NCBI RefSeq assembly: GCF_030651495.1
Contig: NZ_JAUSFI010000068.1
Location: 1-57,740 of the forward strand
DNA length: 57,740 nucleotides
Direction of reading: 5' to 3'
From: Undibacterium sp.
Lineage (GTDB): Bacteria > Pseudomonadota > Gammaproteobacteria > Burkholderiales > Burkholderiaceae_D
Below, piece by piece: positions 7,355-15,783 of this stretch. Every line of letters begins with the position of its first letter. The first letter of the stretch is position 1. A program made the translations under genes and the position numbers. The notes under the pieces are model-generated. The model had not been told where the DNA came from. It was given only the letters and a program-made list of their open reading frames with translations, and made no database searches.

Positions 7355-10089
7355 CAACACCAATGACACATCAAATGACGCCGATACTCCAGCAATTCTT
7401 ATCTGAAGCGCACGATTTTCTGCAAGGTATCAGTGAAAAGCTGATGCAGCTTGAAAACGCCCCCGGCAACACTGCATTGATGGGCGAATTGTTCCGCTTG
7501 GTGCATACCCTTAAGGGTAATTGCGGGTTGTTTGATTTTCCAGAAATGTTACGTGTGCTGCATGTTGCGGAAGACTTGATGTCCGTCGTACGCAACGGCG
7601 ATCTTGAGTACAGCCAACTACTGGCTGACCGCCTGCTTGATGCCATGGATTTTGTCAGCATGCTGCTTGACGAAATCGAAGCTAGTGGGAATAGCAGCGC
7701 CACGCATGCCGCCGCCTCGGCAAAATTGGCACAAGCGCTGCGCCAGTTGATTCCAATGTCAAGTGACACTGACGAGCCAAGCGAGGTAGCTGCTGAGTCG
7801 GTGCAGCAATTCGGCTCAGCCGTATTGTTGCCGCTGGCCGAGGTGCCGGAGGCGTTACGCATGGCATGGTACCGGCAGGCGAGTATCGCTGCGCCGCTGC
7901 TGTGGGTCAGTTACACGCCTGAGCCGGAATGTTTTTTCAAGGGCGAAGATCCATTTTTTCAAGTGCGTCAAACACCGCAAATTGCCTGGCAGCGGGTGTC
8001 AGCAAGCGAGCCGTGGCCGGAGCTTGCAGAACTTGATGCATATCGCTGTGTGCTGAGTTTTCAATTGATCAGTACCGCGCCGCTTGCGGAGCTTGAAGAA
8101 CATTTTCGCTACGTGCCGGAACAGATCTCGATTATTTCTGTGCCACCGATTATGCTCGCATTGCCGTTTGGCGATGAGAATGGTGGCCCGGTCTATGAAG
8201 ATTTCATCGGTGCCGCGCTAGCGCACCTGGAACGTGGCGATCTGACCAGTCTGGAGCTGGGAGCTCGCTCGATGCTTGAGTTGTCGGCATCCGGTTTATG
8301 GCTGGCATCTGCGTTGCGCTGGCTGCTTATGATCATGGAAATCGAGCCGAAAAATCATTTCGCTTTGCGTGCTGTGATTGAATCTTTACGTACCTTCGAA
8401 GCGCCGATCTTGTGCCAAACCATCGATAGTGCTGCCGAGGTTGCCGTCGAAGTTTGTATTGATGTTGTTGCTAAAATTTCTACTCCTGAGCTGCTGATAG
8501 AGTCGCTCAGTGCGCCTGCAACGAACGCTGTTTCCAGCGCGATCGCCGATGCAGTCATCAGCGCCCAGTTGGCGGTACTTGGTATGCCGGATCAGGTACT
8601 CTGGCTGCCTGGACGACTCAAGGCGGTCGCCGCCACACTGACTGGTTGTTATCGTAGTATGGCCCAGGACGCGTTATTGCCATCACTGGACGCTGCGCTA
8701 GCACAGTCCTTGGCCGAGGCCAGTGCCGCGCCGTTGCTTACTTGGCTTCTTCAGCACACTACTCAGCAGCAGTCGACGCAGCAGACGATTCAGCGCAGCG
8801 CAGATCCATCAATGCCAAATTCTGAGTTAATTGCTGTGGCCATCCCCTCTACAGTCCCATTAGTTGACGACAGTAAACCCAAATTCGCACGGCGTGCCGA
8901 AGATGCGATTGCGGGGACAAAAACGCTGAAGGTCGATCAAGACAAGATTGACCGTTTGATGAATTTGATCGGCGAAATGGTTGTCGCAAAAAACGGTTTG
9001 CCGTATCTCGCAGTAAGAGCGGAAACCGTGTTTGGTGTGCGCGAGCTTTCACGTGAAATAAAGACCCAGTACGCAGTTATCAATCGTATTGCCGAGGAAA
9101 TGCAAGACGCCATCATGCAGGTGCGAATGTTGCCGGTGTCTTTCGTGTTCCAGCGTTTTCCCCGTTTGGTGCGCGACATATCCCGTAAGCTCGGTAAGGA
9201 AGTCAATCTGGTCCTGGAGGGAGAAGATACCGAGGCGGATAAAAATATCATAGAAGCGCTGGCAGACCCGTTGATCCATATCGTGCGCAACAGTCTGGAT
9301 CATGGTATTGAATCGCCGGAAGTCAGACGCGCTGCCGGCAAACCCGCTGAAGGCCGGCTAGTGATCCGCGCGTCTCAGGAGGCGGGCCGGGTCGTCATCG
9401 ACATCAGCGACGATGGCAAAGGCATAGACCCTGTGGTCATTAAACGCAAGGCCTACGAAAAAGGGATTATCGACGAGACCGTACTGGAGCGCATTTCAGA
9501 TCAAGATGCCATCAATCTGGTGTTTGCCGCTGGCTTTTCGACCGCAGAGGTCGTGTCGGACTTATCTGGTCGCGGCGTCGGTATGGATGTGGTTCGTGCG
9601 GCGGTGGAGCAGGTCAATGGCACCGTTACGCTGGAAAGCCAAGCGGGGCAGGGCACACGTCTGCGGCTGTCGTTGCCGCTGTCGATGGCGGTGACCAATG
9701 TGATAATCATTGAGTCGAATCAGCAGATTTTCGGCGTGCCGATGGACATGGTGGTCGAAACCGTCAGGATACGGCGCTCGGCAATCCATTCAATCAAGAA
9801 CCACCAGACGGCGGTGTTGCGCGGCCGGATCGTACCACTTCGCTCGCTGAATGAACTGCTGGCCACCGATCAGCCGCAACTGCCCAACGAGGACGATGAA
9901 TTCGCCATGCTAGTGATACGAATGCAGGGTGAACACGTCGGTATTGTGGTTGATGATTTTCGCGAAGTGGTCGACATCATTCTCAAACCGATGGGAGGTA
10001 TCCTCGGTGGCCTGTCGGGTTATACCGGATCTGCGCTGTTGGGAGATGGTTCGGTGCTGATGGTTTTGAATTTGAAGGAGTTGGTGTGA
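7351..10089 (+). CDS. cheA: CheA chemotaxis histidine kinase, long form
   Basis: Central kinase of the array. Domains: HPt at residues 5-110 with phospho-accepting H52 (LVHTLKGNCGLF); dimerisation helix pair from about 528 (KVDQDKIDRLMNLIGEM); ATP-binding domain with N box IVRNSLDHGIE near 645 and glycine boxes DDGKGID and GRGVGMDVV; C-terminal CheW-like domain from about 783. At 912 residues it is longer than E. coli CheA (654). The excess is a stretch of roughly 370 residues (about 150-520) between HPt and dimerisation domain, with no match to the P2 domain that I can recognise. It overlaps cheY at its start and is closely followed by the STAS-like gene. Confidence 0.93.
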   Translation: MTTPMTHQMTPILQQFLSEAHDFLQGISEKLMQLENAPGNTALMGELFRLVHTLKGNCGLFDFPEMLRVLHVAEDLMSVVRNGDLEYSQLLADRLLDAMDFVSMLLDEIEASGNSSATHAAASAKLAQALRQLIPMSSDTDEPSEVAAESVQQFGSAVLLPLAEVPEALRMAWYRQASIAAPLLWVSYTPEPECFFKGEDPFFQVRQTPQIAWQRVSASEPWPELAELDAYRCVLSFQLISTAPLAELEEHFRYVPEQISIISVPPIMLALPFGDENGGPVYEDFIGAALAHLERGDLTSLELGARSMLELSASGLWLASALRWLLMIMEIEPKNHFALRAVIESLRTFEAPILCQTIDSAAEVAVEVCIDVVAKISTPELLIESLSAPATNAVSSAIADAVISAQLAVLGMPDQVLWLPGRLKAVAATLTGCYRSMAQDALLPSLDAALAQSLAEASAAPLLTWLLQHTTQQQSTQQTIQRSADPSMPNSELIAVAIPSTVPLVDDSKPKFARRAEDAIAGTKTLKVDQDKIDRLMNLIGEMVVAKNGLPYLAVRAETVFGVRELSREIKTQYAVINRIAEEMQDAIMQVRMLPVSFVFQRFPRLVRDISRKLGKEVNLVLEGEDTEADKNIIEALADPLIHIVRNSLDHGIESPEVRRAAGKPAEGRLVIRASQEAGRVVIDISDDGKGIDPVVIKRKAYEKGIIDETVLERISDQDAINLVFAAGFSTAEVVSDLSGRGVGMDVVRAAVEQVNGTVTLESQAGQGTRLRLSLPLSMAVTNVIIIESNQQIFGVPMDMVVETVRIRRSAIHSIKNHQTAVLRGRIVPLRSLNELLATDQPQLPNEDDEFAMLVIRMQGEHVGIVVDDFREVVDIILKPMGGILGGLSGYTGSALLGDGSVLMVLNLKELV

Positions 10090-10325
10090 TGGCGATCCTA
10101 TACAAAAAAAATATAGCGACTTTTGAAGGAGTGGTCAGCGTCGAAGAGGCTGAAGACTTGCTGCAATGGAGTCAAAAAAATCCAAAGGGGCGAGCCGATT
10201 TTACCAAATGTACCCATATCCATGCGGCGGATCTGCAAGTATTGATGGCGGCTCGGATGTCGATCGCTGCCTGGCCGCAGGATGATAATCTAAAGACCTG
10301 GCTTAAAGTAGCTCTGGTCAGTTAA
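10089..10325 (+). CDS. Small STAS-like protein next to cheA
   Basis: A 78-residue protein with an alternation of strands and helices resembling a shortened STAS fold: a start strand, a helix with VEEAEDLLQW, then ADFTKCTHIHAADLQVLMAAR, where the loop before the helix is where STAS proteins carry their phosphorylatable residue (THIHAADL here). ATG 10089 is chosen because AAGGAG lies 8 bases upstream inside the end of cheA; a GTG three bases earlier is possible. It lies between cheA and a cheY. A role as a switch or connector to the stressosome genes 1.7 kb downstream is speculation; the STAS assignment itself is tentative. Confidence 0.6.
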   Translation: MAILYKKNIATFEGVVSVEEAEDLLQWSQKNPKGRADFTKCTHIHAADLQVLMAARMSIAAWPQDDNLKTWLKVALVS

Positions 10326-10338
10326 AAAGAGGAAAAAA

Positions 10339-10713
10339 ATGACAAAGACAATCATGATCGTCGACGACTCTAGCACCATGTTGATGAGTTTAAAAAATAG
10401 CTTGGAGATCGCGGGATTCAATGTGCTGACGGCTAGCGACGGCGCGATTGCGCTGGATCTATTGCAGAGCGGCGCGAAACCGAATTTGATTATTACTGAT
10501 ATCAACATGCCTAATATGGGCGGGATTGAATTTATCGGTAAGGCGCGTAGTCTTGGAGGCTTTCGCTTTATCCCGATTCTGGTGCTGACCACCGAAAGCC
10601 AGCAAGCCAAGCGCGATGATGCAAAAAAACTGGGTGCCACTGGTTGGCTGGTGAAGCCGGTAAGTGGTGCCGATCTGACCAAGATCATCAAGCAGGTATT
10701 GCCAGGGGCATGA
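10339..10713 (+). CDS. Second CheY-like response regulator
   Basis: Stand-alone receiver domain of 124 residues with acidic pocket D9-D10, phospho-acceptor D54 (IITDINMPNMGG), threonine in the switch position (VLTTES) and lysine in LVKPVSG. AGAGGAAAAAA precedes the ATG. Likely phosphorylated by the CheA encoded just upstream. It differs enough from the receiver at 6980 to be a separate paralogue rather than a recent duplicate. Its stop overlaps the start of the membrane receptor gene (GCATGA), so the two are probably coupled. Confidence 0.92.
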   Translation: MTKTIMIVDDSSTMLMSLKNSLEIAGFNVLTASDGAIALDLLQSGAKPNLIITDINMPNMGGIEFIGKARSLGGFRFIPILVLTTESQQAKRDDAKKLGATGWLVKPVSGADLTKIIKQVLPGA

Positions 10714-11945
10714 GTATGGCTTATTCGCGGATGGTGTTGCGTGCATCGGCGCAGCTGCTGTCGTTGTGCCGGAACCTCGCTCTGGTCCGTTCAAGGCAGC
10801 TCGTTGTCGCTGCCACGTTGGTTGTCATCGGCGTATGTCGCTTGCTGCCCGCTACCTACTTGCAAGGAGTTGATCGCCTGATCGGACGACCTGGTGATGC
10901 AGTGCTCTTGCTGGCGGTTCTCTTGTTGACGATGCTACTGTGGGTCTCCAACAAGTTGGTCCATCGGTCGCTACCGAGCTTGCCTTCGATTCGGCCGTTT
11001 GAGCCAGCTGCAGCGATTCTTGAAAATCATTTGCGACTGGATCAGGAAATCGATAACAAGCTGGGTGAAGTCATCGGCGATACTGAGAGCTCGGCGCTGG
11101 CGATCATTGGCCAGGTGCGGCAGCTTTATGATACCGCCAGCACGCTGGTTGCCTATCTCGATAACTCCAGCCTGAAGGCGGGCGATTTAGGTAGAGAGAT
11201 CATCGATAGCGTGGCTTACCTGGTTGAAATTGGCACCTTTATTCAGCATTTGCCAGCCAAGATGGAACATGATTTGCAGAGCGTGCAAATCGTCGTGGCG
11301 GAAATCAAGGAGCTGGGCGGTTTGGTCGAGGCGGTGCAAGTCATCAGCATGCAGTCGCACCTCCTGGCGATCAATGCCGCAATCGAGGCGAGCCGCGCAG
11401 GACCTTCCGGTGCCGCATTTCGGATAGTGGCCGATGAGGTGCGCAGTCTTGCATCGAACACTAATACAGTGGCAGCCAGAATCAAGGAGGGACTTTCCCG
11501 TGCGCGCCTTGCGGTAGAGGGCGGTATGGCATCCAATATTGAGCAATCATCGCAGCGACTTGACGAAGTGTCGCATGCCGTAGTGACGATCCAAAAGTTG
11601 CGGGATAACTTTGAGGATATGAGTCAGTACTACAAGACCCGTTTCGCGGTCGTCACCAAACACAATGGGGACTTGGCTAAGGACATTGCCGAGGTCTTGG
11701 GGCAGATTCAATATCAGGACGTCGTGCGCCAATGCATCGAGCGCATACGTTTCGCGATCGGGCAGCGCAATGCGTTTTTTCAGAATGCGGTCAGCATGGC
11801 GGATCAAGACGGTGCCGATCTGGCGCAGTTGCCGCAACTGCTGGAATTGATACTGAACGATTACCTGACTGAAGAAGAAAAGCACATGCATTCGGCACGC
11901 CATGGGTCGGACAGTAGCAGTGAACTGAAGATCGAACTGTTTTGA
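10710..11945 (+). CDS. Membrane-anchored MCP-like receptor with short signalling domain
   Basis: 411 residues. Two hydrophobic segments near the N-terminus (about residues 30-50 and 65-85) form a membrane hairpin with almost no periplasmic loop, so there is no obvious external ligand domain. The signalling tip is recognisable: MQSHLLAINAAIEASRAG, then FRIVADEVRSLASNT. The usual long methylation helices are short, and the C-terminus holds QIQYQDVVRQCIERI, a pattern often seen in receptors of this compact type. The start at 10710 overlaps the stop of the upstream cheY; the longer reading frame (10644) would lie inside that gene. Possibly senses membrane state or acts as a membrane anchor for the array (inference). 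Confidence 0.8.
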   Translation: MSMAYSRMVLRASAQLLSLCRNLALVRSRQLVVAATLVVIGVCRLLPATYLQGVDRLIGRPGDAVLLLAVLLLTMLLWVSNKLVHRSLPSLPSIRPFEPAAAILENHLRLDQEIDNKLGEVIGDTESSALAIIGQVRQLYDTASTLVAYLDNSSLKAGDLGREIIDSVAYLVEIGTFIQHLPAKMEHDLQSVQIVVAEIKELGGLVEAVQVISMQSHLLAINAAIEASRAGPSGAAFRIVADEVRSLASNTNTVAARIKEGLSRARLAVEGGMASNIEQSSQRLDEVSHAVVTIQKLRDNFEDMSQYYKTRFAVVTKHNGDLAKDIAEVLGQIQYQDVVRQCIERIRFAIGQRNAFFQNAVSMADQDGADLAQLPQLLELILNDYLTEEEKHMHSARHGSDSSSELKIELF

Positions 11946-12060
11946 ATTGCCATAAATGGGGCTGGAGAAGCCATACGCGCTAGGAAAAAACACCAGCACA
12001 GTGCTTCCCATTGTCGGGATCAGATGACTAAACCAACCCACACTTTGTAAAGAATTAACT

Positions 12061-12939
12061 ATGAATAATCACCATCTCGTCGCACTTGATCGGCTGCTAT
12101 CGACGCAGCGCACACAGATTCACGAAAAATGGGTAGCAGAAATACTGGCAAGCTGGTCCACGCTACTCCCTAATACTTTTGATGTCGTCGAAATGCGGCA
12201 GCACACTTCCCATTTACTTGAAGAAATCGCCAAGATTTTTTCAGCCTATCCGGGATTCGGATTATGGGAGTTCGGAGAAACGCATCCCTTAGTGAGGATC
12301 ATGAGTGAGTTTAGTGCAAGTCGTGCCATTGCCGGTTTCACGCCAACCGAAACGGCGCAATATGTGATGTGCCTGAAAAGCGTACTGACGCTTGCCTTGA
12401 TACGTGAACTGATGGAATCCCCTGCCGAGATGGAACTGAACCTGGCCGCAGTGGAAGATGTAATCGGGCGTTTAACGTTGGTCACTTTTTCTGCATTCGT
12501 CGAAACGCGAGAGAGAATTATTTTGCAGCAGAGTGCCTCGCTGGTTGAATTGTCGACGCCAGTGATCCGTCTTTGGGATCAGGTTTTGTTGCTACCCTTA
12601 GTTGGCGTGATTGACACTGCGCGGGCGCGCAAGTTCACCGAAAATTTATTAGAGGCGATTACCCGCTATGAAGCGAGTGTCACTGTGATCGATGTGACGG
12701 GTGTGCCGGTATTTGATATCGCCGTTGCGCGACATTTAATGAGAACAGTGGATGCTGCGCAATTGCTGGGAACCCGTGTCGTGATGACCGGACTCAATCC
12801 TGAGGGGGCACTGACGCTGACCAAACTCGGCATCACTCTTCCGCAAGTCATTACGCGTGCGACGCTACGCTCAGGTGTAGCAGAGGCGTTGGCTCTGATC
12901 GGTAGGCGCATCGTCGCCGTTGCGTCGAGCCAGTCATGA
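12061..12939 (+). CDS. rsbR: RsbR-type stressosome sensor/scaffold protein
   Basis: 292 residues: an N-terminal helical sensor domain (about 1-155, with ERW-like pattern HEKWVAEIL) and a C-terminal STAS domain (about 163-285) beginning ELSTPVIRLWDQVLLLPLVG, which is the classic RsbR linker/STAS start. In Bacillus RsbRA two threonines, T171 and T205, are phosphorylated by RsbT. Here the T205 position is T252 (GALTLTKLGI), but the T171 position is I220 (VFDIAVARH). RsbR and RsbS together build the 1.8-MDa stressosome. A 115-bp spacer separates it from the receptor gene; it overlaps rsbS by four bases. Confidence 0.9.
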   Translation: MNNHHLVALDRLLSTQRTQIHEKWVAEILASWSTLLPNTFDVVEMRQHTSHLLEEIAKIFSAYPGFGLWEFGETHPLVRIMSEFSASRAIAGFTPTETAQYVMCLKSVLTLALIRELMESPAEMELNLAAVEDVIGRLTLVTFSAFVETRERIILQQSASLVELSTPVIRLWDQVLLLPLVGVIDTARARKFTENLLEAITRYEASVTVIDVTGVPVFDIAVARHLMRTVDAAQLLGTRVVMTGLNPEGALTLTKLGITLPQVITRATLRSGVAEALALIGRRIVAVASSQS

Positions 12940-13337
12940 GGATCGCCATTCCACGTCTCGGCCGCATCCTGCTGGTAGCGATTCAACAAGACCTGAGCGA
13001 CGATGAGGCGTTGGAATTCCAGTCGAATTTGTTAAGCACTATCGCCGAAATTGAGGCGCTTGGCGTAGTCGTCGACATTTCTGCACTAGACGTGGTCGAT
13101 TCATTTATGGCTAGAGTGATCAACGACACTGCCAGCATGGCGCGCCTGCTGGGCGCTGAAGTGATCGTCTGCGGCATTCAACCCTTTGTCGCTCTTACAT
13201 TAGTTGAAATGGGGCGGGGATTGCTGGGGGCTGACTGTACGTTCAATCTAGAACAGGGGCTTAAAACCTTGCAGGGGCGTATTGCATCCCGTGGCGATTA
13301 CAGTTTAGCCAAAGACAATAATGATCTCATTATCTGA
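12936..13337 (+). CDS. rsbS: RsbS stressosome scaffold (STAS protein)
   Basis: A single STAS domain of 133 residues that co-assembles with RsbR and holds RsbT in its resting state. The phosphorylatable serine, S59 in Bacillus RsbS, is conserved here as S56 in DVVDSFMAR. Other family marks are the start strand GRILLVAIQQDL, GVVVDISALD, LLGAEVIVCGIQPFVALTLVEMG and the terminal LEQGLKTL. It shows stronger resemblance to Bacillus RsbS than to general anti-sigma antagonists. It overlaps rsbR by four bases and rsbT by 17, typical for a tightly balanced complex. Confidence 0.93.
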   Translation: MRIAIPRLGRILLVAIQQDLSDDEALEFQSNLLSTIAEIEALGVVVDISALDVVDSFMARVINDTASMARLLGAEVIVCGIQPFVALTLVEMGRGLLGADCTFNLEQGLKTLQGRIASRGDYSLAKDNNDLII

Positions 13338-13743
13338 ACCTAGCGCCGCCGTCAACGTGCACACTACCAGCGACATCGTGCTGGCGCGCCGGTTAGCGCG
13401 TGAACTGGCGGCGCGGCTCGGCTTTGGCCGAGCCGATCAAACACGGCTGGCGACGGCTGTTTCTGAGTTGACGCGCAACGTGATCGAGTATGCAGGTAGC
13501 GGTGAATGCAAAATTTTTGATACCTCCGACTCCTCATTTAAATGTGTCAAGATCATAGTAGAAGACCATGGCCCCGGAATTCCAGATATTGAACGGGCGA
13601 TGCAGGATGGTTTTAGCACTGGTGGCAGCCTGGGTGCCGGCTTGCCCGGAACGCGGCGCCTGACCGATAGCTTCATGATTGAGTCAAATCCCGGGCTGAC
13701 CCGCATTACTATTAGCCTGTCAGTACGCAAGAATAATCCGTGA
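13321..13743 (+). CDS. rsbT: RsbT serine/threonine kinase of the stressosome
   Basis: HATPase-type protein kinase, 140 residues. N box: TAVSELTRNVIEYAG; G1 box: EDHGPGIPDIERAM; G2 region: DGFSTGGSLGAGLPGTRRL, all nearly as in Bacillus RsbT. In the known system RsbT phosphorylates RsbR and RsbS under stress, is released, and then activates RsbU through its N-terminal domain. Here no RsbU phosphatase is present; the candidate acceptor is the histidine kinase at 14721. It overlaps rsbS and the next kinase gene. Confidence 0.93.
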   Translation: MISLSEPSAAVNVHTTSDIVLARRLARELAARLGFGRADQTRLATAVSELTRNVIEYAGSGECKIFDTSDSSFKCVKIIVEDHGPGIPDIERAMQDGFSTGGSLGAGLPGTRRLTDSFMIESNPGLTRITISLSVRKNNP

Positions 13744-14132
13744 ACCATTGCATCACTCTACAGATTGTCAGGAAGTCGGATATTGACGAAGCTACCCGCG
13801 AAGCTAGAAAACTTGCGGTGCATGCCGGCTTCGAGAAATTGCGCAGCTATCAGATTGCGACTGCTGCGTCCGAACTGGCTTGCAATATATTGATACACGG
13901 TGGCGTTGGCGCGTTGGCGATACGTCTGCTGGAACCCCGCTACGGCATCGAATTGCTGGCCACCGACTACGGGCCCGGTATTGCCGATATCGCACTGGCT
14001 ATGCAGGACGGTTACAGTAGTATAGGCAGCCTAGGTTCCGGCTTGCCAGGCGTTGCGCGGCTGATGGATGAAATAGCGATCGACAGCGTAGTCGGTCAAG
14101 GTACGAAGGTATGCGCATGCAAGTGGCTCTAA
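13740..14132 (+). CDS. Second RsbT-like HATPase kinase
   Basis: 130 residues with the same fold as the gene before it: N box ASELACNILIHG, G1 box TDYGPGIADIALAM, G2 region DGYSSIGSLGSGLPGVARL. The start codon is GTG at 13740, overlapping the rsbT stop. All ATP-binding motifs look intact, so it is probably an active kinase rather than a decayed copy. It is clearly diverged from RsbT in its N-terminus. It could phosphorylate a different STAS partner (for example the small STAS-like protein beside cheA) or modulate RsbT; both are guesses. Confidence 0.85.
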   Translation: MNHCITLQIVRKSDIDEATREARKLAVHAGFEKLRSYQIATAASELACNILIHGGVGALAIRLLEPRYGIELLATDYGPGIADIALAMQDGYSSIGSLGSGLPGVARLMDEIAIDSVVGQGTKVCACKWL

Positions 14133-14710
14133 ACGTCGGTTATTTGACTCGTCCATATAAAGGTGAGTCCGTCTGCGGCGATATGGGTGCATGCTGGAAT
14201 TTACCGCATCGTCGGGTGATGGCATTGATGGATGGGCTTGGTCATGGCCCTGCAGCACATCATGCTGCAAGATCCGCCATGCAATGTATCGAGGATAATC
14301 TGTATCGCAATTGTGCCGAAATATTTGCTGCTTGCAATGAACGGCTGATCAACAGTCGGGGGGGCGTGCTCGCGATCGCAGTGATCGACATGGACACTAA
14401 TATGATGACCCTCGGTTCGATTGGCAATATAAGAACCATACTGCTGACGCCGCAGCGTGATTTTCGACTTGGTGCGAGTCGTGGGATTGTCGGCGCTGGC
14501 TATACATGGATGCCGCCAGATCAGATGCTATTAGCGCAGGGCGACACGGTAGTTATGTTTTCGGATGGCGTCGATGAGATAGCCAACGTGCGCTCTTGTC
14601 TGGGTGAAAAAAATGTGACGCCGCAAATGCTGGCAGAAGACGTACTGACACGCTGGGGCCGCGATAGTGACGATGCCACGGTGCTGGTATACCGTCACGA
14701 TGTCATGTGA
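14111..14710 (+). CDS. rsbX: RsbX-like PP2C/SpoIIE phosphatase
   Basis: 199 residues, only a PP2C-type phosphatase domain. Metal-binding aspartates are visible in CGDMGACW, ALMDGLGHGPAA and MFSDGVDEI; the mid-domain strand pattern GVLAIAVIDMD and LGSIGNIRTILL also fits. In Bacillus, RsbX dephosphorylates RsbR and RsbS and resets the stressosome. Small size and lack of a sensory domain fit RsbX rather than RsbU or RsbP. The start lies inside the preceding kinase gene (22-base overlap), again pointing to a coupled set. Confidence 0.9.
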   Translation: MRMQVALNVGYLTRPYKGESVCGDMGACWNLPHRRVMALMDGLGHGPAAHHAARSAMQCIEDNLYRNCAEIFAACNERLINSRGGVLAIAVIDMDTNMMTLGSIGNIRTILLTPQRDFRLGASRGIVGAGYTWMPPDQMLLAQGDTVVMFSDGVDEIANVRSCLGEKNVTPQMLAEDVLTRWGRDSDDATVLVYRHDVM

Positions 14711-14720
14711 AAAGAGCGTC

Positions 14721-15752
14721 ATGAACGATAATAATGACCAGTATTTTATTTTACTGAAGCAGGCCGTGATCAGCAGTGACCCGGAGGAGGCATTGACCGC
14801 TGCGGCCGATCTTGGTCGTGATTTCCTTAAGCATGGAATACTTCCGGAAGATTATATTGAGATTCATCACCATGCCTTGCTGCGCTTAGCGCAAGAAAGT
14901 CCGGATATTAAGTTTGCACAAGTTGCCGATCGGCTGATGGGACCGTTAATGGAAGTCTCCATGGCCTACAGCCTTGCCTTTCGCCAGCAACTGGAACAAA
15001 AGGAAATTACTAGAGGGCGCCAGGCACAGGCGAGCCGACTGGAAGCGATCGGTACGATGGCTGCTGGAATAGCGCATGATTTCAACACGATCTTGGGCAT
15101 CATCAATGGCTATGCGGAATTGCTGAGCGACGATTACCCGGACGATACGATCGGCCAAAAAAATGTGCAGCACATTATCGCCGCCAGTTTCCGCGCGCGC
15201 GACTTGATCGGTCGCATGCTGGCCTTCGCGCGACAAAAGCTGATCACCCCAATACCGGTTGACGCGGTGGCATTGATCAAGGAAGCGCTGGAAATGATGC
15301 GCATCACGCTGCCGAGCGGCATCAAGATAGCGTTTGAAACCGAATTGCAATATGCACGCATGCTGGCCGATCCATCGCAAATTCATCAGATCGTGATGAA
15401 TTTATGCATGAATGCAGCCGACGCAATGGATGGAAAGGGGGCGATCGAGATAGCGATCAAACGCGCACCACTGCAAAAGGATAGCGCTTGCGTAGGCCCG
15501 CGCTTTTGTCTGGTCGTGGCCGATGACGGTTGCGGCATGGCGCCCGAAGTGCAACAGCGGGTTCTCGATCCGTTCTATACGACCAAGGCGCCGGGCAAGG
15601 GGAGCGGGCTCGGCCTGTCTATCATCTACGGCATCGTGTCCGATCTGGGGGGGGAATTCCACATCCAAAGTCAGCTCGGAGCCGGCAGCAGATTCAACAT
15701 CATTTTGCCGCTGATCGAACAGGACAGTCCCAGCGTCGTCCTGGAAAAATAA
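14721..15752 (+). CDS. Histidine kinase with RsbU-like N-terminal domain
   Basis: 343 residues. The first 90 form a helical domain (LGRDFLKHGILPEDYIEIHH ... VSMAYSLAF) that resembles the N-terminal RsbT-binding domain of the Bacillus phosphatase RsbU. It is followed by a HisKA dimerisation domain with H119 (AAGIAHDFNTILGI) and an ATP-binding domain ending in DPFYTTKAPGKGSGLGLSII. No membrane segment. This architecture would let released RsbT switch on a two-component phosphorelay instead of a sigma-factor cascade. ATG 14721 is preferred over in-frame starts that lie inside the phosphatase gene. Its partner is probably the receiver immediately downstream. Confidence 0.82.
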   Translation: MNDNNDQYFILLKQAVISSDPEEALTAAADLGRDFLKHGILPEDYIEIHHHALLRLAQESPDIKFAQVADRLMGPLMEVSMAYSLAFRQQLEQKEITRGRQAQASRLEAIGTMAAGIAHDFNTILGIINGYAELLSDDYPDDTIGQKNVQHIIAASFRARDLIGRMLAFARQKLITPIPVDAVALIKEALEMMRITLPSGIKIAFETELQYARMLADPSQIHQIVMNLCMNAADAMDGKGAIEIAIKRAPLQKDSACVGPRFCLVVADDGCGMAPEVQQRVLDPFYTTKAPGKGSGLGLSIIYGIVSDLGGEFHIQSQLGAGSRFNIILPLIEQDSPSVVLEK

Positions 15753-15783
15753 TCGCACAGACATATTGAAAGAGGAAACACAC

